From Rothia uropygialis (GTDB lineage Bacteria > Actinomycetota > Actinomycetes > Actinomycetales > Micrococcaceae): a stretch of 64,000 nucleotides of DNA. A program made the translations under genes and the position numbers. The notes beneath the pieces were generated by a model, which saw only the letters and a program-made list of their open reading frames with translations, was not told the origin of the DNA and did not search any database. Positions 16,981 through 26,080 of the stretch are shown piece by piece (position 1 is the stretch's first letter; each line of letters begins with the position of its first letter). The stretch is taken from positions 496,001 through 560,000 of the forward strand of contig NZ_NOIS01000001.1 in the NCBI RefSeq assembly GCF_004137765.1, read 5' to 3'.

Positions 16981-17474
16981 AAATCACCTTCAAGGGAAAA
17001 CCGACCCAGACCTCGGGCGACTTGCCCGACAAGGGAGCGACCCCTCCCGCGTTCACCCTGGCCGGAACCGACCTGGGGGAAGTCACAGAGAACGACTTCC
17101 AAGGAAAAACCATCGTCCTGAACATTTTCCCTTCGGTTGATACCGGAGTGTGCGCGGCGAGTGTCCGAAAGTTCAACGAAGAAGCGGCCGGTCTCAACGA
17201 TGTTGCGGTCGTGTGCGTCTCGAACGATCTTCCCTTTGCGCTGGGTCGATTTTGTGGTGCAGAGGGCATCGACAATGTCGTAACCGCCTCGGGGTTCCGC
17301 TCGACCTTCGGCGATGACTACGGCGTCCGGATCACCGATGGCCCGATGGAAGGGCTCCTGGCACGGTCCGTCGTCGTAATCAGCCCTCGAGGCGAAGTGG
17401 TCTACACCCAGCTCGTTCCGGAAATCGGTCAGGAACCCGACTACGACGCGGCGATTGCGGCCGCCCGGGACTAA
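16974..17474 (+). CDS. tpx: Thiol peroxidase Tpx
   Basis: The 166-residue protein is an atypical 2-Cys peroxiredoxin of the Tpx family: peroxidatic Cys60 in [15 protein letters not shown] and resolving Cys94 in RFCGAEGI. It reduces hydrogen peroxide and alkyl hydroperoxides, being recycled by thioredoxin or, in actinobacteria, mycothiol-linked systems. ATG 16974 follows GGAG; a tandem copy of the same initiation region lies 30 bases upstream. It follows sufE by 77 bases without a terminator, so co-transcription with the rhodanese-sufE pair is possible. A strong terminator follows at 17501-17540. Confidence 0.95.
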   Translation: MAEITFKGKPTQTSGDLPDKGATPPAFTLAGTDLGEVTENDFQGKTIVLNIFPSVDTGVCAASVRKFNEEAAGLNDVAVVCVSNDLPFALGRFCGAEGIDNVVTASGFRSTFGDDYGVRITDGPMEGLLARSVVVISPRGEVVYTQLVPEIGQEPDYDAAIAAARD

Positions 17475-17500
17475 TCCGAGAAATCGGTAGTAACCGACCT

Positions 17501-17540
17501 CACCCCGTCACGGAGCCCAGGCCCCATGACGGGGTGTTTT
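17501..17540 (+). terminator. Rho-independent terminator after tpx
   Basis: CACCCCGTCA (17501-17510) pairs perfectly with TGACGGGGTG (17527-17536), followed by TTTT. It ends the rhodanese-sufE-tpx unit. Confidence 0.85.
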
Positions 17541-17675
17541 CGCCCCCGAACCACTTGAGACGATAGAACCGAACCTGGATTGTGGCTGGCCGAACGTCCC
17601 GTTTGTGAGCGCCATTCCTCGAGGACCCGGGTGGTAGCCTGAACTAAATTTGGCGTTCAACCCCTGGGGAGAATT

Positions 17676-19157
17676 GTGTCCAGCAGTAGCACCGAGTCGG
17701 AGACTTTCACGCCCGAAGGCCTCAAGCGTGGGCTTCGGAACCGGCATATGCAGATGATCGCCATCGGCGGCGCCATCGGCACCGGGCTTTTTCTCGCCTC
17801 CGGCGGAACCATCGCGGACGCAGGCCCAGGAGGAGCTCTCGCGGCCTATGCCGTCATCGGTCTGATGGTCCTCTTGCTCATGCAATCTCTGGGGGAAATG
17901 GCCGCCCATCTGCCGGTGGCCGGATCGTTCCAGACTTACGCTACGCGCTTTGTGAGCCCATCCTTCGGCTTCGCGATGGGATGGAACTACTGGTTCAATT
18001 GGGCCATCACGGTTGCCGCCGAACTGGTCGCGGCCGGCCTCATCATGTCCTTCTGGCTGCCCGACGTGCCGGGCTGGATTTGGGCTGCAGTGTTTCTGAT
18101 CTTGCTGACGGCGCTCAATGCGCTGTCGGCACGCGCTTATGGCGAAGGTGAGTTCTGGCTCGCAGCCGTCAAGGTTGCGGCCGTCATCGTGTTCTTGATT
18201 GCCGGAATCCTGATGATCGTGGGCATCATCGGTGGGAACTCCCCGGGCTTTACGAATTGGACCGAAGGGGACGCACCCTTCAGCGGTGGGTTCATCTCAA
18301 TCATTTCGGTCTTCATGATTGCCGGATTCTCGTTCCAGGGAACCGAAATGATCGGTGTGGCCGCGGGCGAAGCCGAGAATCCGCGCCGGGACGTCCCCAA
18401 AGCGTTGCGTTCCGTGTTCTGGCGCATCATGCTCTTCTACATTGGAGCTATTGCGGTCATCGGTTTTCTGATTCCGTACACCGACCCGAACCTGCTGAGA
18501 AGCGACGAATCGGATATCGCTTTCTCACCCTTCACCCTGGTCTTCGAACGAGCCGGTGTCGCATTTGCCGCTTCCCTCATGAACGCAGTGATCCTCACGG
18601 CCATCCTTTCGGCAGGTAACTCGGGTCTCTACGCTTCGACCCGTATGCTGCTTTCCCTCGCGCTTGAAGGCAAGGCACCGAAAATATTTGCCAGAGTGAA
18701 CAAGCGCGGGATCCCCATGCCCGCCCTGATCGCGACGGCTTGTGTCGGACTGGCCGGATTCATCACGGCCGTGGTGGGGCAAGGCGCCGCCTACACGTGG
18801 TTGGTGAATATCTCCGGTCTTTCGGGATTCATCGTGTGGGTTGGGATAGCGGTATGCCATTTCAGATTCCGCAGGGCCTACGTGGCGCAGGGGTACGACC
18901 TCAAGGATCTTCCATACAAGGCGCCCCTTTTTCCTCTGGGGCCGATTATCGCGTTCGTGCTGTGCATTGTGGTCATCCTGGGCCAGAACTACGAGGCCGT
19001 ATTCAAGGGCCAGCTCTTCCATGTGTTGAGTTCCTACATCGGGTTGCCGGTCTTCTTGCTGATATGGCTTGGGCATAAGCTCATCACGGGATCGAAATCA
19101 GTGCCCCTGGAAGAAGCCGACGTGCAATCGTTGGCTCCGCGAAACCACAATGCCTGA
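17676..19157 (+). CDS. APC-family amino acid permease, lysine-permease (LysP)-like
   Basis: The 493-residue protein has 12 membrane helices and the AAT-family start (GLKRGLRNRHMQMIAIGGAIGTGLFLASG). The segment FSFQGTEMIGVAAGEAENPRRDVPKALRSVFWRIMLF closely follows LysP-type lysine permeases, as do SPFTLVFERAGVAFAASLMNAVILTAILSAGNSG and YASTRMLLSLALEGKAPK. GTG 17676 is the start; no strong ribosome binding site other than GGGGAGAA precedes it. The gene stands alone between two terminators. The DAP/lysine genes lie further on in the window, but a direct link is not shown. Uptake of lysine or another cationic amino acid is the best guess. Confidence 0.88.
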   Translation: MSSSSTESETFTPEGLKRGLRNRHMQMIAIGGAIGTGLFLASGGTIADAGPGGALAAYAVIGLMVLLLMQSLGEMAAHLPVAGSFQTYATRFVSPSFGFAMGWNYWFNWAITVAAELVAAGLIMSFWLPDVPGWIWAAVFLILLTALNALSARAYGEGEFWLAAVKVAAVIVFLIAGILMIVGIIGGNSPGFTNWTEGDAPFSGGFISIISVFMIAGFSFQGTEMIGVAAGEAENPRRDVPKALRSVFWRIMLFYIGAIAVIGFLIPYTDPNLLRSDESDIAFSPFTLVFERAGVAFAASLMNAVILTAILSAGNSGLYASTRMLLSLALEGKAPKIFARVNKRGIPMPALIATACVGLAGFITAVVGQGAAYTWLVNISGLSGFIVWVGIAVCHFRFRRAYVAQGYDLKDLPYKAPLFPLGPIIAFVLCIVVILGQNYEAVFKGQLFHVLSSYIGLPVFLLIWLGHKLITGSKSVPLEEADVQSLAPRNHNA

Positions 19158-19279
19158 GGGATGTGACGGCTTCGGCGCCACGTCGAGGCCTCTCCACGCC
19201 TTGGCCAAGCGGACCCGGATGAGGCAGATAACCTTGCCCGTGGGAAAACCCTGTTGATAACCTGCATAGAGACACAAAG

Positions 19280-19321
19280 CGGTGTGCCGCGGATCTTATT
19301 GTCCGCGGTGCACCGTTTTTT
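19280..19321 (+). terminator. Rho-independent terminator after the amino acid permease
   Basis: CGGTGTGCCGCGGA (19280-19293) pairs with TCCGCGGTGCACCG (19302-19315), with two mismatches inside a GC-rich stem, followed by six T (19316-19321). Confidence 0.85.
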
Positions 19322-19429
19322 GCACCGCTCCTGGACTGACCGGTGGCATCCGTCCCGGTCGAAGTTTTGACGGATGGCCTCGGCGGCCTGGAAGTGAATC
19401 ATATTTCTCTGACCGTCAGGAGTGCTTGA

Positions 19430-20944
19430 TTGACCACCGAAAGTTCTTCTTCGAATACGCCGGAAGGCTCAGGGCCGCACAGCCCGGACACGGGTTCGCT
19501 TCGAGCAGCGGCGTTGAGTAACGAGCCTCGCCGTACGGCGCGACTCCGGGTTCTCTCTGCTTCCCTTCTGGTAGCGCTCGGGGGTTTGCTCTACGGCTAT
19601 GACACCGGCGTCATCTCCGGAACCCTCGCGCAGATCGCTCAGGACTACGGGGTGAGTGAGCACGGGATAACGGCCGAGTTCATCACCTCGTTCATTCTCG
19701 CCGGCGCCGTGGTCGGTGCCCTGGGTGCCAGCTTCTTCGCTCGTCGCTTCGGGCGGCGCATCACGATCATTACGGTCGCATCGGTTTTCGTCCTCGGAGT
19801 CGTGTTCTGTGCCCTTTCGCCGAATCCGTACATCATGATGGCGAGCCGATTCTTCCTCGGTCTGGCGGTGGGCGGTTCAACCCAGACTATTCCGACCTAT
19901 ATTTCGGAGCTTGCCCCGAAGAACAAGCGCGGCAGCTACGTGACTTTCTTCAATATTGCGATCGGTGTAGGCATATTGACGGCGGCACTCGTCAACTACT
20001 TCCTGCGTGACGTGGAATGGCACTGGAAAATCGTTGTCGCCGCTATTCCGGCCATCGTGCTGGTGATTGGCATGATCCCGTTGCCTGAAAGCCCCCGATG
20101 GCTAGTCAGTCAAGGAGAGGTCGATACGGCGACCCAAGTGCTCGAGTGGGTTCGCCCCAGTGAAAAATCCGCGAAATCGGAGATACGCGACATCGAACGC
20201 ACTCGCCGTAAAGCGCAGCGGCAGGCCGCGAAGAGCGAATGGTCCGCGATGTTCACCGAAAAATGGATGCGTCCAGCGATTATTGCGGGTGTTGCCGTCG
20301 CGATTTTCACGCAGATTACCGGCCTGGAGATGATGATCTATTACACGCCGACATTGCTGACGCACGTCGGCTTGCCGTCGGATATCGGTCTCAGCATCAA
20401 CGTCATGGTCGGTGTGGTCTACGTCGTCATGACCGCGGTGGGTCGGTTCATCGTGGATCGGATGGGCAGACGGACCCTCATGTTGTGGACCCTGCCCTTT
20501 GCGGCGCTGTGGATCTTGCTCTTCGGCATCACTCTTTCCGTCGGTGGCAACGACCCCAACCTGCCGCTCATGCTGACCTTCCTCATGCTGTTCATGCTTT
20601 TCCAAGCAGGCGGTATACAGGTCGTGGGTTGGCTCATGGGCTCGGAGCTCTATCCGCTCAAGGTGCGCACTTCGGCCACGAGCCTGCACGCGATGGCCCT
20701 GTGGGGCTCGAACCTCTTGGTCACCTCCACGGCCCTGACTCTGGTCAATTTCTTGTCGCCGGGCGGCGCGATGATGGTTTATGCGGCCCTCAACGTGATT
20801 GCGTGGATCGTGATCTACTTCCGGGTCCCCGAGACCAAGGATCGAAGCCTCGAAGACATCGAGACCAGCCTGCGTGACGAGGAATTCCTCCCGTTGAAAC
20901 GCAAGCGGCTGGCCCAAGAACGAGCCTCAGCGCCAGAAAGATAA
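19430..20944 (+). CDS. MFS sugar porter family transporter
   Basis: The 504-residue protein is a 12-helix sugar:proton symporter. Diagnostic motifs: GGLLYGYDTGVISGTLAQIA in helix 1 (about 42-60), RRFGRRITI loop, PESPRWLVSQGEVDTA after helix 6 (about 219-234), and PETKDRSLEDIE at the C-terminus (about 466-477). The start is TTG 19430, eight bases after AGGAG; the N-terminal 30 residues are Ser-rich and cytoplasmic. The closest known group is the xylose/arabinose/galactose/myo-inositol porters; the exact sugar cannot be told. No catabolic genes are linked. Confidence 0.9.
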   Translation: MTTESSSSNTPEGSGPHSPDTGSLRAAALSNEPRRTARLRVLSASLLVALGGLLYGYDTGVISGTLAQIAQDYGVSEHGITAEFITSFILAGAVVGALGASFFARRFGRRITIITVASVFVLGVVFCALSPNPYIMMASRFFLGLAVGGSTQTIPTYISELAPKNKRGSYVTFFNIAIGVGILTAALVNYFLRDVEWHWKIVVAAIPAIVLVIGMIPLPESPRWLVSQGEVDTATQVLEWVRPSEKSAKSEIRDIERTRRKAQRQAAKSEWSAMFTEKWMRPAIIAGVAVAIFTQITGLEMMIYYTPTLLTHVGLPSDIGLSINVMVGVVYVVMTAVGRFIVDRMGRRTLMLWTLPFAALWILLFGITLSVGGNDPNLPLMLTFLMLFMLFQAGGIQVVGWLMGSELYPLKVRTSATSLHAMALWGSNLLVTSTALTLVNFLSPGGAMMVYAALNVIAWIVIYFRVPETKDRSLEDIETSLRDEEFLPLKRKRLAQERASAPER

Positions 20945-21474
20945 GGAGGTGCGCGTCGGTCGCAACGAGTACGAACGCCCGAGGGCGCACCTGCGAGGTC
21001 ATAGATCCTGGGGGCGTCCTCGGGCGTTGTGCACCTGCTCCGGAGACTTGAAGCGTTCCCCTGGAATGTGAGGTGGCGAGCGGGATTGCCGTCCCTTGCA
21101 ACGCCTTCAATTTGGGTCGCCTGCATGAGACACCTTCCGCGCATTCGTCCAATTCTGATCTTCTCGGAAGACTTGTTTACAGACTGGCCAGAGGCTTGGA
21201 ATATCCCTAAAATCCTTGAGAATCATGTGGGAAGATATGGACAGCAGTGGGTTTGTGTGGCACGCCATTTCCCTCCATTTCGGGCAGATTGCCGGAGAAT
21301 GAACGGTTGTTGCCGTTGAAAGAAACATATCCTTATATGAAATTTCGCCCGTGGTGGAAGGATAAAGCGTTGACCATCAGTTGTTATGTGGTTAGGTTGT
21401 TTATATAGCTCGGAATCACTTGGTTTCGAATTGGATTGGTAATTCAACCGACCAGCGATCAGAAGGTAGTGACC
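20945..21474. other. 530-base spacer before the DUF2382 stress gene
   Basis: No convincing gene was found. The first part holds the 11-base inverted repeat at 20974-21028. The remainder (about 21130-21470) is clearly lower in GC than the surroundings (for example TTTATATAGCTCGG at 21399-21412) and probably holds the promoter of the downstream gene. The origin of the AT-rich part is not evident. Confidence 0.5.
20974..21028. terminator. Inverted repeat with 11-base perfect arms after the sugar porter gene
   Basis: AACGCCCGAGG (20974-20984) and CCTCGGGCGTT (21018-21028) are perfect reverse complements separated by 33 bases. It begins 30 bases after the transporter stop. There is no T-run, so it may be an inefficient or Rho-assisted terminator, or a regulatory stem. 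Confidence 0.5.
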
Positions 21475-22458
21475 ATGACTAATAACCAGAACATTGAGTC
21501 CCTGCGCAACAGCACAGTTTACGGAAACAACGGCGACAAGATCGGCAAGGTCGGGGAGATTTATCTCGACGATCAGACCAACGAGCCGACATTCGCTACG
21601 GTCAATACCGGCCTCTTCGGTTCCAAGGAAACCTTTGTGCCGTTGAACCAAGCCCGCGCTTCCGATGACGGTCTGACGGTTCCTTATGACAAGGATTTCG
21701 TCAAGGATGCCCCGAACATCGACGACGATGGCTCGTTGAGCCCCGAGGAAGAACAGCGTATCTACGAGTACTACTCGCTGGACGGCAGCAACTCGGGACG
21801 AGACAACAGCGGCAACGCCGACGCCCAGGGTGGGCAGGCCGGTAATCGGGCAGGCCAGGAGCATGGTAATGCGGCGGCCGGAACCGCCGCCGCTGGAACG
21901 GCTGCGGGCGGAACTGCGGCCGCAGGTACGGCGGACGGTCGTGACGGTAACCAGGCCGGAACCGGTCGCCACAGCAATGGACAGGCTGAGGCCCAGACGC
22001 GAGGCGGCAACGCCGACCAGGCCGGAGCCGAAGGCCGTCAGGCTGCAACCGGCCGTCACGGAGCTGCCGACAACGATGTAGTGGCTCATGAGGAGCGGCT
22101 CGCGGCAACCGACCAGACCGAACGCCGCGAGACGGGTCAGGTCCGACTCCGCAAGCACGTCAAGACAGACACCGAAACCGTTGAGGTTCCGGTTCGTCAC
22201 GAAGAGGTTCAGGTCGAGCGCACCAAGATCGACCCGGACTCCGCGGAGGCTCGCCAAGCGGCCGCCGGCAACGAGTTCGGCGAGGACGAGGACGTTACGG
22301 TCACCGCATACGAAGAGCGTCCTGTCGTCGACACCGAGACCGTTGCGACCGAGCGAGTATCTCTCAACAAGCAGGCCCGCGAGGACACCGAGACCGTTTC
22401 CGGGCAGGTCCGCAAGGAAGAAATCGAAGTCGATGATGAAGGCAATCGCCGCAACTGA
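21475..22458 (+). CDS. PRC-barrel and DUF2382 (YsnF/AvaK-like) stress protein
   Basis: From ATG 21475 (MTNNQNIESLRNSTVYG) the protein has 327 residues. Residues about 5-85 form a PRC-barrel (KIGKVGEIYLDDQTNEPTFA). Residues about 100-190 are a low-complexity Gly/Ala/Gln/Asn linker with repeated AGTAA units. Residues about 205-322 are a DUF2382 domain (RLRKHVKTDTETVEVPVRHE, then DVTVTAYEERPVVDTETVAT). Such proteins are linked to general stress and desiccation in actinobacteria and Bacillus (YsnF); the biochemical role is unknown. AGAAGG precedes the ATG. The protein is very acidic and should be soluble. A strong terminator follows. Confidence 0.9.
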   Translation: MTNNQNIESLRNSTVYGNNGDKIGKVGEIYLDDQTNEPTFATVNTGLFGSKETFVPLNQARASDDGLTVPYDKDFVKDAPNIDDDGSLSPEEEQRIYEYYSLDGSNSGRDNSGNADAQGGQAGNRAGQEHGNAAAGTAAAGTAAGGTAAAGTADGRDGNQAGTGRHSNGQAEAQTRGGNADQAGAEGRQAATGRHGAADNDVVAHEERLAATDQTERRETGQVRLRKHVKTDTETVEVPVRHEEVQVERTKIDPDSAEARQAAAGNEFGEDEDVTVTAYEERPVVDTETVATERVSLNKQAREDTETVSGQVRKEEIEVDDEGNRRN

Positions 22459-22477
22459 CGTCGGTTGATTGGCTGAC

Positions 22478-22517
22478 AGATGCCCCGAGCGTCGCGAAGG
22501 CGATGCTCGGGGCATCT
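22478..22517 (+). terminator. Terminator after the DUF2382 gene
   Basis: AGATGCCCCGAGC (22478-22490) and GCTCGGGGCATCT (22505-22517) form a perfect 13-base stem, followed by TTG. Confidence 0.8.
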
Positions 22518-22578
22518 TTGCGCCAACCGGTTCCGCACGGCATCTTTGTGCATCCTGCGGACACACCGGGTAAAGACA

Positions 22579-22616
22579 GGGGCTCCCCGGAACGCTTTCG
22601 CGTGGCGGGGAGCCCC
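22579..22616 (-). terminator. Terminator after icd
   Basis: GGGGCTCCCCG (22579-22589) and CGGGGAGCCCC (22606-22616) form a perfect 11-base stem 17 bases beyond the icd stop; on the minus strand it is followed by TGTCTTTA. Confidence 0.8.
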
Positions 22617-22632
22617 TCCGGTCAGCGGGCCG

Positions 22633-24855
22633 TTACTTGGTCAGCTGCGCCAGAATCCCATTGAGGGTTTCTGAAGGTCGCATCACGGCGTCCGCCTTGG
22701 TGTCCTGGGGCCAGTAGTAGCCGCCGAGGTCCACGGAAGAACCTTGGACGTCCAAAAGCTCCTGGGCGATCTTGTCCTCGTTGGACTTGAGCTGCTCGAC
22801 GATTCCCGCGAACAGTTCCGCGAGGTCCTTGTCGCGGCTTTGACGGGACAATTCTTCGGCCCAGTATGTCGCCAGGTAAAAGTGGCTCCCTCGGTTATCG
22901 AGTTCACCTACCTTGCGGGACGGGGACTTGTTCTCTTCGAGGAAGGTGCCCGTAGCGGCGTCGAGCGTCTCCGCAAGAATACGGGCCCGATCGTTATCGG
23001 TCGTGCTGGCGAGGTGCTCGAAGGATGCGGCCAAAGCGAGGAACTCACCGAGGGAGTCCCACCGCAGATGGTTCTCCGAAACCAGCTGCTGAACGTGCTT
23101 GGGAGCCGAGCCACCCGCGCCGGTCTCGAACAGTCCACCGCCGTTGATCAGCGGAACGATCGATAGCATCTTGGCGGAGGTTCCCAGTTCCAGGATGGGG
23201 AACAGGTCCGTCAGATAGTCGCGAAGTACGTTTCCGGTGACGGAAATCGTATCCAGGCCCTGACGGATCCGATCGATAGAGAACTTGGTCGCTTCCACGG
23301 GGGAGAGGATGCGGATATCCAGCCCGTCCGTATCCTCCGCTTCGAGGTACTCGTTGACCTTCTTGATCAGGTTGGTGTCGTGAGCGCGTTCCGTGTCCAA
23401 CCAGAACACGGCCGGGGTCCCGGACTCGCGGGAGCGACGAACCGCGAGCTTGACCCAATCGCGAACTGCGACATCCTTGGTCTGGCAAGCGCGCCAGATG
23501 TCTCCGCCTTCTACGGTGTGAGACAACAGGACTTCACCTGCAGAGTTCAGGACTTCGACGACGCCCTTCCCCTCGATCTCGAAGGTCTTGTCATGAGAGC
23601 CGTATTCCTCGGCCTTCTGGGCCATGAGCCCGACGTTCGGGACGGATCCCATGGTCGTGGGGTCGAAGGCCCCGTTCGCGCGGCAGTCCTCGATGACCGC
23701 CTGGTAGACACCCGCATACGAGGAATCCGGGAGGACTGCGAGCGTGTCGTGTTCGTCGTCATCGGAACCCCACATGTGGCCGGATGTGCGAATCATGGCC
23801 GGCATCGAGGCGTCGACGATCACATCCGACGGCACGTGCAGGTTGGTAATTCCCCGACGGGAATCGACCATGGCCAGCGACGGCCCTTCCTCCAGGCCGC
23901 GTTCGATGCCTTCCTTGACGCCCCTCGCAGTGTCCTCGTCAAGCAGATCCAAACCGTTGAGGATCGAAGCCAGGCCGTTGTTCGGAGAAAGTCCGGCTTC
24001 GGTGAGCTTGTCACCATAGGTCTCGAAGACGTCGGGGAAGTAAGCCTTCACGGCGTGACCGAACAGGATGGGGTCGGAAACCTTCATCATCGTCGCCTTG
24101 AGATGAACGGAGAAGAGCACGTTTTCTTCACGCGCGCGAGCGACCTGTGCAGCAAGGAACTCGTCCAAAGCGGCCGCGCTCATCACGGTGGAATCAACGA
24201 TCTCGTCCTTGAGGACCTTCAAACCGTCCTTGAGGATCTTCTCCGAGCCGTCCTCAGCGGTGAAACGGATGGTCAGCGTGTCATCCGATGGCAGGATCAC
24301 GGACTTCTCATTGGACTTGAAGTCGTTCTCGCCCATGGTTGCAACGTTGGTCTTCGAATCCTTCGACCAAGCCCCCATGGTGTGGGGGTTCTTCCGCGCG
24401 TAGTTCTTCACAGACTGGGGCGCCCGACGGTCGGAGTTGCCCTCACGAAGGACCGGGTTCACTGCCGAGCCCTTGACACGGTCGTAGCGACGGCGAGCAT
24501 CGGCGTCGGCATCCGATTTGACCTCATCCGGGTAATCCGGGAGGTCGTAACCATCCGCTTGGAGTTCCTTGATGGCCGCCTTGAGCTGCGGAACCGATGC
24601 CGAGATATTCGGCAACTTGATGATGTTGGCCTCGGGCGTCTTGGCGAGGTCGCCGAGTTCGGCCAGGGCATCATTGACCCGCTGGTCCTCGGGAAGCACA
24701 TCGTTGAACTGGGCAATGATGCGGCCGGCCAGCGAGATATCGCGGGTTTCCACCGCGACCCCGGCGCTGTTCGCATATGCCTCGACGATCGGCTTGAAAG
24801 AATAGGTCGCCAGCAACGGCGCTTCGTCGGTGTGGGTGTAAATGATTTTCGACAT
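22633..24855 (-). CDS. icd: NADP-dependent isocitrate dehydrogenase, monomeric type
   Basis: From ATG 24855 ([20 protein letters not shown]) the protein has 740 residues, the size of the monomeric IDH-II family that is typical of actinobacteria and differs from the homodimeric enzyme. Family stretches: [73 protein letters not shown] and [20 protein letters not shown]. It oxidatively decarboxylates isocitrate to 2-oxoglutarate with NADP in the TCA cycle. AGGGAG lies somewhat far (about 14 bases) before the ATG; an extended frame to 24900 has no homology. Monocistronic, ended by the stem at 22579-22616. Confidence 0.96.
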   Translation of the reverse strand: MSKIIYTHTDEAPLLATYSFKPIVEAYANSAGVAVETRDISLAGRIIAQFNDVLPEDQRVNDALAELGDLAKTPEANIIKLPNISASVPQLKAAIKELQADGYDLPDYPDEVKSDADADARRRYDRVKGSAVNPVLREGNSDRRAPQSVKNYARKNPHTMGAWSKDSKTNVATMGENDFKSNEKSVILPSDDTLTIRFTAEDGSEKILKDGLKVLKDEIVDSTVMSAAALDEFLAAQVARAREENVLFSVHLKATMMKVSDPILFGHAVKAYFPDVFETYGDKLTEAGLSPNNGLASILNGLDLLDEDTARGVKEGIERGLEEGPSLAMVDSRRGITNLHVPSDVIVDASMPAMIRTSGHMWGSDDDEHDTLAVLPDSSYAGVYQAVIEDCRANGAFDPTTMGSVPNVGLMAQKAEEYGSHDKTFEIEGKGVVEVLNSAGEVLLSHTVEGGDIWRACQTKDVAVRDWVKLAVRRSRESGTPAVFWLDTERAHDTNLIKKVNEYLEAEDTDGLDIRILSPVEATKFSIDRIRQGLDTISVTGNVLRDYLTDLFPILELGTSAKMLSIVPLINGGGLFETGAGGSAPKHVQQLVSENHLRWDSLGEFLALAASFEHLASTTDNDRARILAETLDAATGTFLEENKSPSRKVGELDNRGSHFYLATYWAEELSRQSRDKDLAELFAGIVEQLKSNEDKIAQELLDVQGSSVDLGGYYWPQDTKADAVMRPSETLNGILAQLTK

Positions 24856-24991
24856 GGGTTTTCGGCGTACTCCCTGCTTGATTTCGCGGGTTATTTCCAC
24901 TGGCCAATATACCGGACGTGCCGGTGCTCACCTCCGAGATGACCTGCAGGCCTTCGTCCTTACCGGAACACAAGCCGTTAGCTTCTGGAAT

Positions 24992-25285
24992 ATGACGACT
25001 CCCGAGTCCAAGCGCGTGTGCGAGAGGCCGGAACCCGGGGACGGCCCGCGGATCCTGACGGACCGGATGCGGCCTTCTCCACTGACCTTCGCAAACGGTT
25101 CGGTCATGACGGGGAAAATCGAAGAGTTCGCAACGAAATATCGGACATAACTCGACAACATCGACGCCGCGCAGCACGTCCACAAGGAGCCGGCGAAGGT
25201 CGAGGTTGTGAGGCTTGTCTACGGGGCCAAGGGCGAGGAACACGATCACGCAGTCGTCTTGGGGGATTATGTGGCCGAACGGTGA
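24992..25285 (+). pseudogene. Decayed DUF488 (YeaO-like) gene
   Basis: Frame 1 from ATG 24992 reads KRVCERPEPGDGPRILTDRM, the DUF488 N-terminal pattern (RVYEPPEPGDGYRVLVDRLW). The next conserved piece, FSTDLRKRFGHDGE (compare STELRKWFGHDPE), is in frame 2 at about 25074-25115, with the roughly 20 residues normally between them deleted. Then frame 1 resumes with KIEEFATKYRT, a TAA at 25148-25150, LDNIDAAQHVHKEPAKVE and VRLVYGAKGEEHDHAVVLGD up to TGA 25283-25285 (compare TLLYAARDEEHNHAVVL). So it has one deletion, two frameshifts and one nonsense codon. Intact homologues are about 120 residues and of unknown function. Confidence 0.8.
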
Positions 25286-25360
25286 GGGCTCGACGTCGGG
25301 CAACGGCTTGCGGGGCGGCACGGTTTCGTCTCACCGCGACGGCGAATCTAAACTTGCCTC

Positions 25361-25798
25361 ATGCCACGAATCACCGTTTCCGCAGTCGTCATGAGGGATA
25401 TCCAGGGAAGGGTTCTGACCGTCCGCAAACGCAGCACTAGTTCCTTTATGTTCCCCGGAGGGAAACCGGAGACCGGTGAAGAGCCGCGTGCGGCCGCAGT
25501 ACGTGAAGTCCGGGAGGAGCTCGGCGTCGACATTGTTCCTCACGACCTCGAATTCCTCGGTCGTTGGGAAACACAAGCGGCCAACGAAGCCGGATACGAA
25601 CTCGTGGCGCATGTTTTCGATTGGGTCCGCTCGCCTGAGTATGTGGACCGGACACCGATCTTTCCGCTCGCGGAAATCGAAGAATTGCGGTGGAGCGTGC
25701 CTGCCGACTCGCTGACCGAGCCCGACATCGCGCCCCTCACAAGAGATTGCGTGTTTCCCTTGCTGACTTCCACGGAACGAAGCGAGCGGGGACGTTAG
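25361..25798 (+). CDS. Nudix hydrolase
   Basis: The 145-residue protein has a complete Nudix box at about residues 28-50: GKPETGE, seven residues, then REVREELGV, matching GX5EX7REUXEEXGU. N-terminal strand RITVSAVVMRDIQGRVLTVRK and the C-terminal LTEPDIAPL fit the small NUDIX fold. Such enzymes hydrolyse a nucleoside diphosphate linked to another moiety with Mg2+ (MutT-, ADP-ribose- or NTP-type); the substrate is not predictable. ATG 25361 lies 75 bases after the DUF488 remnant. It has no obvious partner gene. Confidence 0.92.
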   Translation: MPRITVSAVVMRDIQGRVLTVRKRSTSSFMFPGGKPETGEEPRAAAVREVREELGVDIVPHDLEFLGRWETQAANEAGYELVAHVFDWVRSPEYVDRTPIFPLAEIEELRWSVPADSLTEPDIAPLTRDCVFPLLTSTERSERGR

Positions 25799-25861
25799 CC
25801 CAGGAATTCATGACTATATTCGATCAGGTGCAGGAATCGCCGCATGCAGGTAGGCCATGCT

Positions 25862-25884
25862 GGCCCGGATAAACAAGCCGGGCC
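25862..25884. terminator. Short GC-rich hairpin after the Nudix gene
   Basis: GGCCCGG (25862-25868) and CCGGGCC (25878-25884) form a perfect 7-base stem with a 9-base AT-rich loop, 64 bases after the Nudix stop. No T-run follows, so termination strength is uncertain. Confidence 0.45.
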
Positions 25885-26080
25885 CCTCAAGGCACCCAGC
25901 GCGGCGGGCCCGTACGGCCTCTTTCGCAGAATAGGAAATATCTTCATATCCTATTCATTTCGATAAAAAATCGTGACTTTATTGACGGAATTCTGGTGAG
26001 CTTTGTCTTACTGGACGTGACACGGATAACTCCGGATAATTGGGCGTGAAATACCTCATTCATCGAAAGGGATGGCCGCA

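Noticed and set aside
21820-22060. Repetitive GC-rich DNA inside the DUF2382 gene, at first taken for a repeat array
   Set aside because: It is in-frame low-complexity coding sequence (Gly/Ala-rich linker) without regular spacing.
23380-24942. 520-codon open frame on the plus strand
   Set aside because: It runs fully antisense to icd and has no recognisable domain; long antisense frames are expected in high-GC codon-biased genes.
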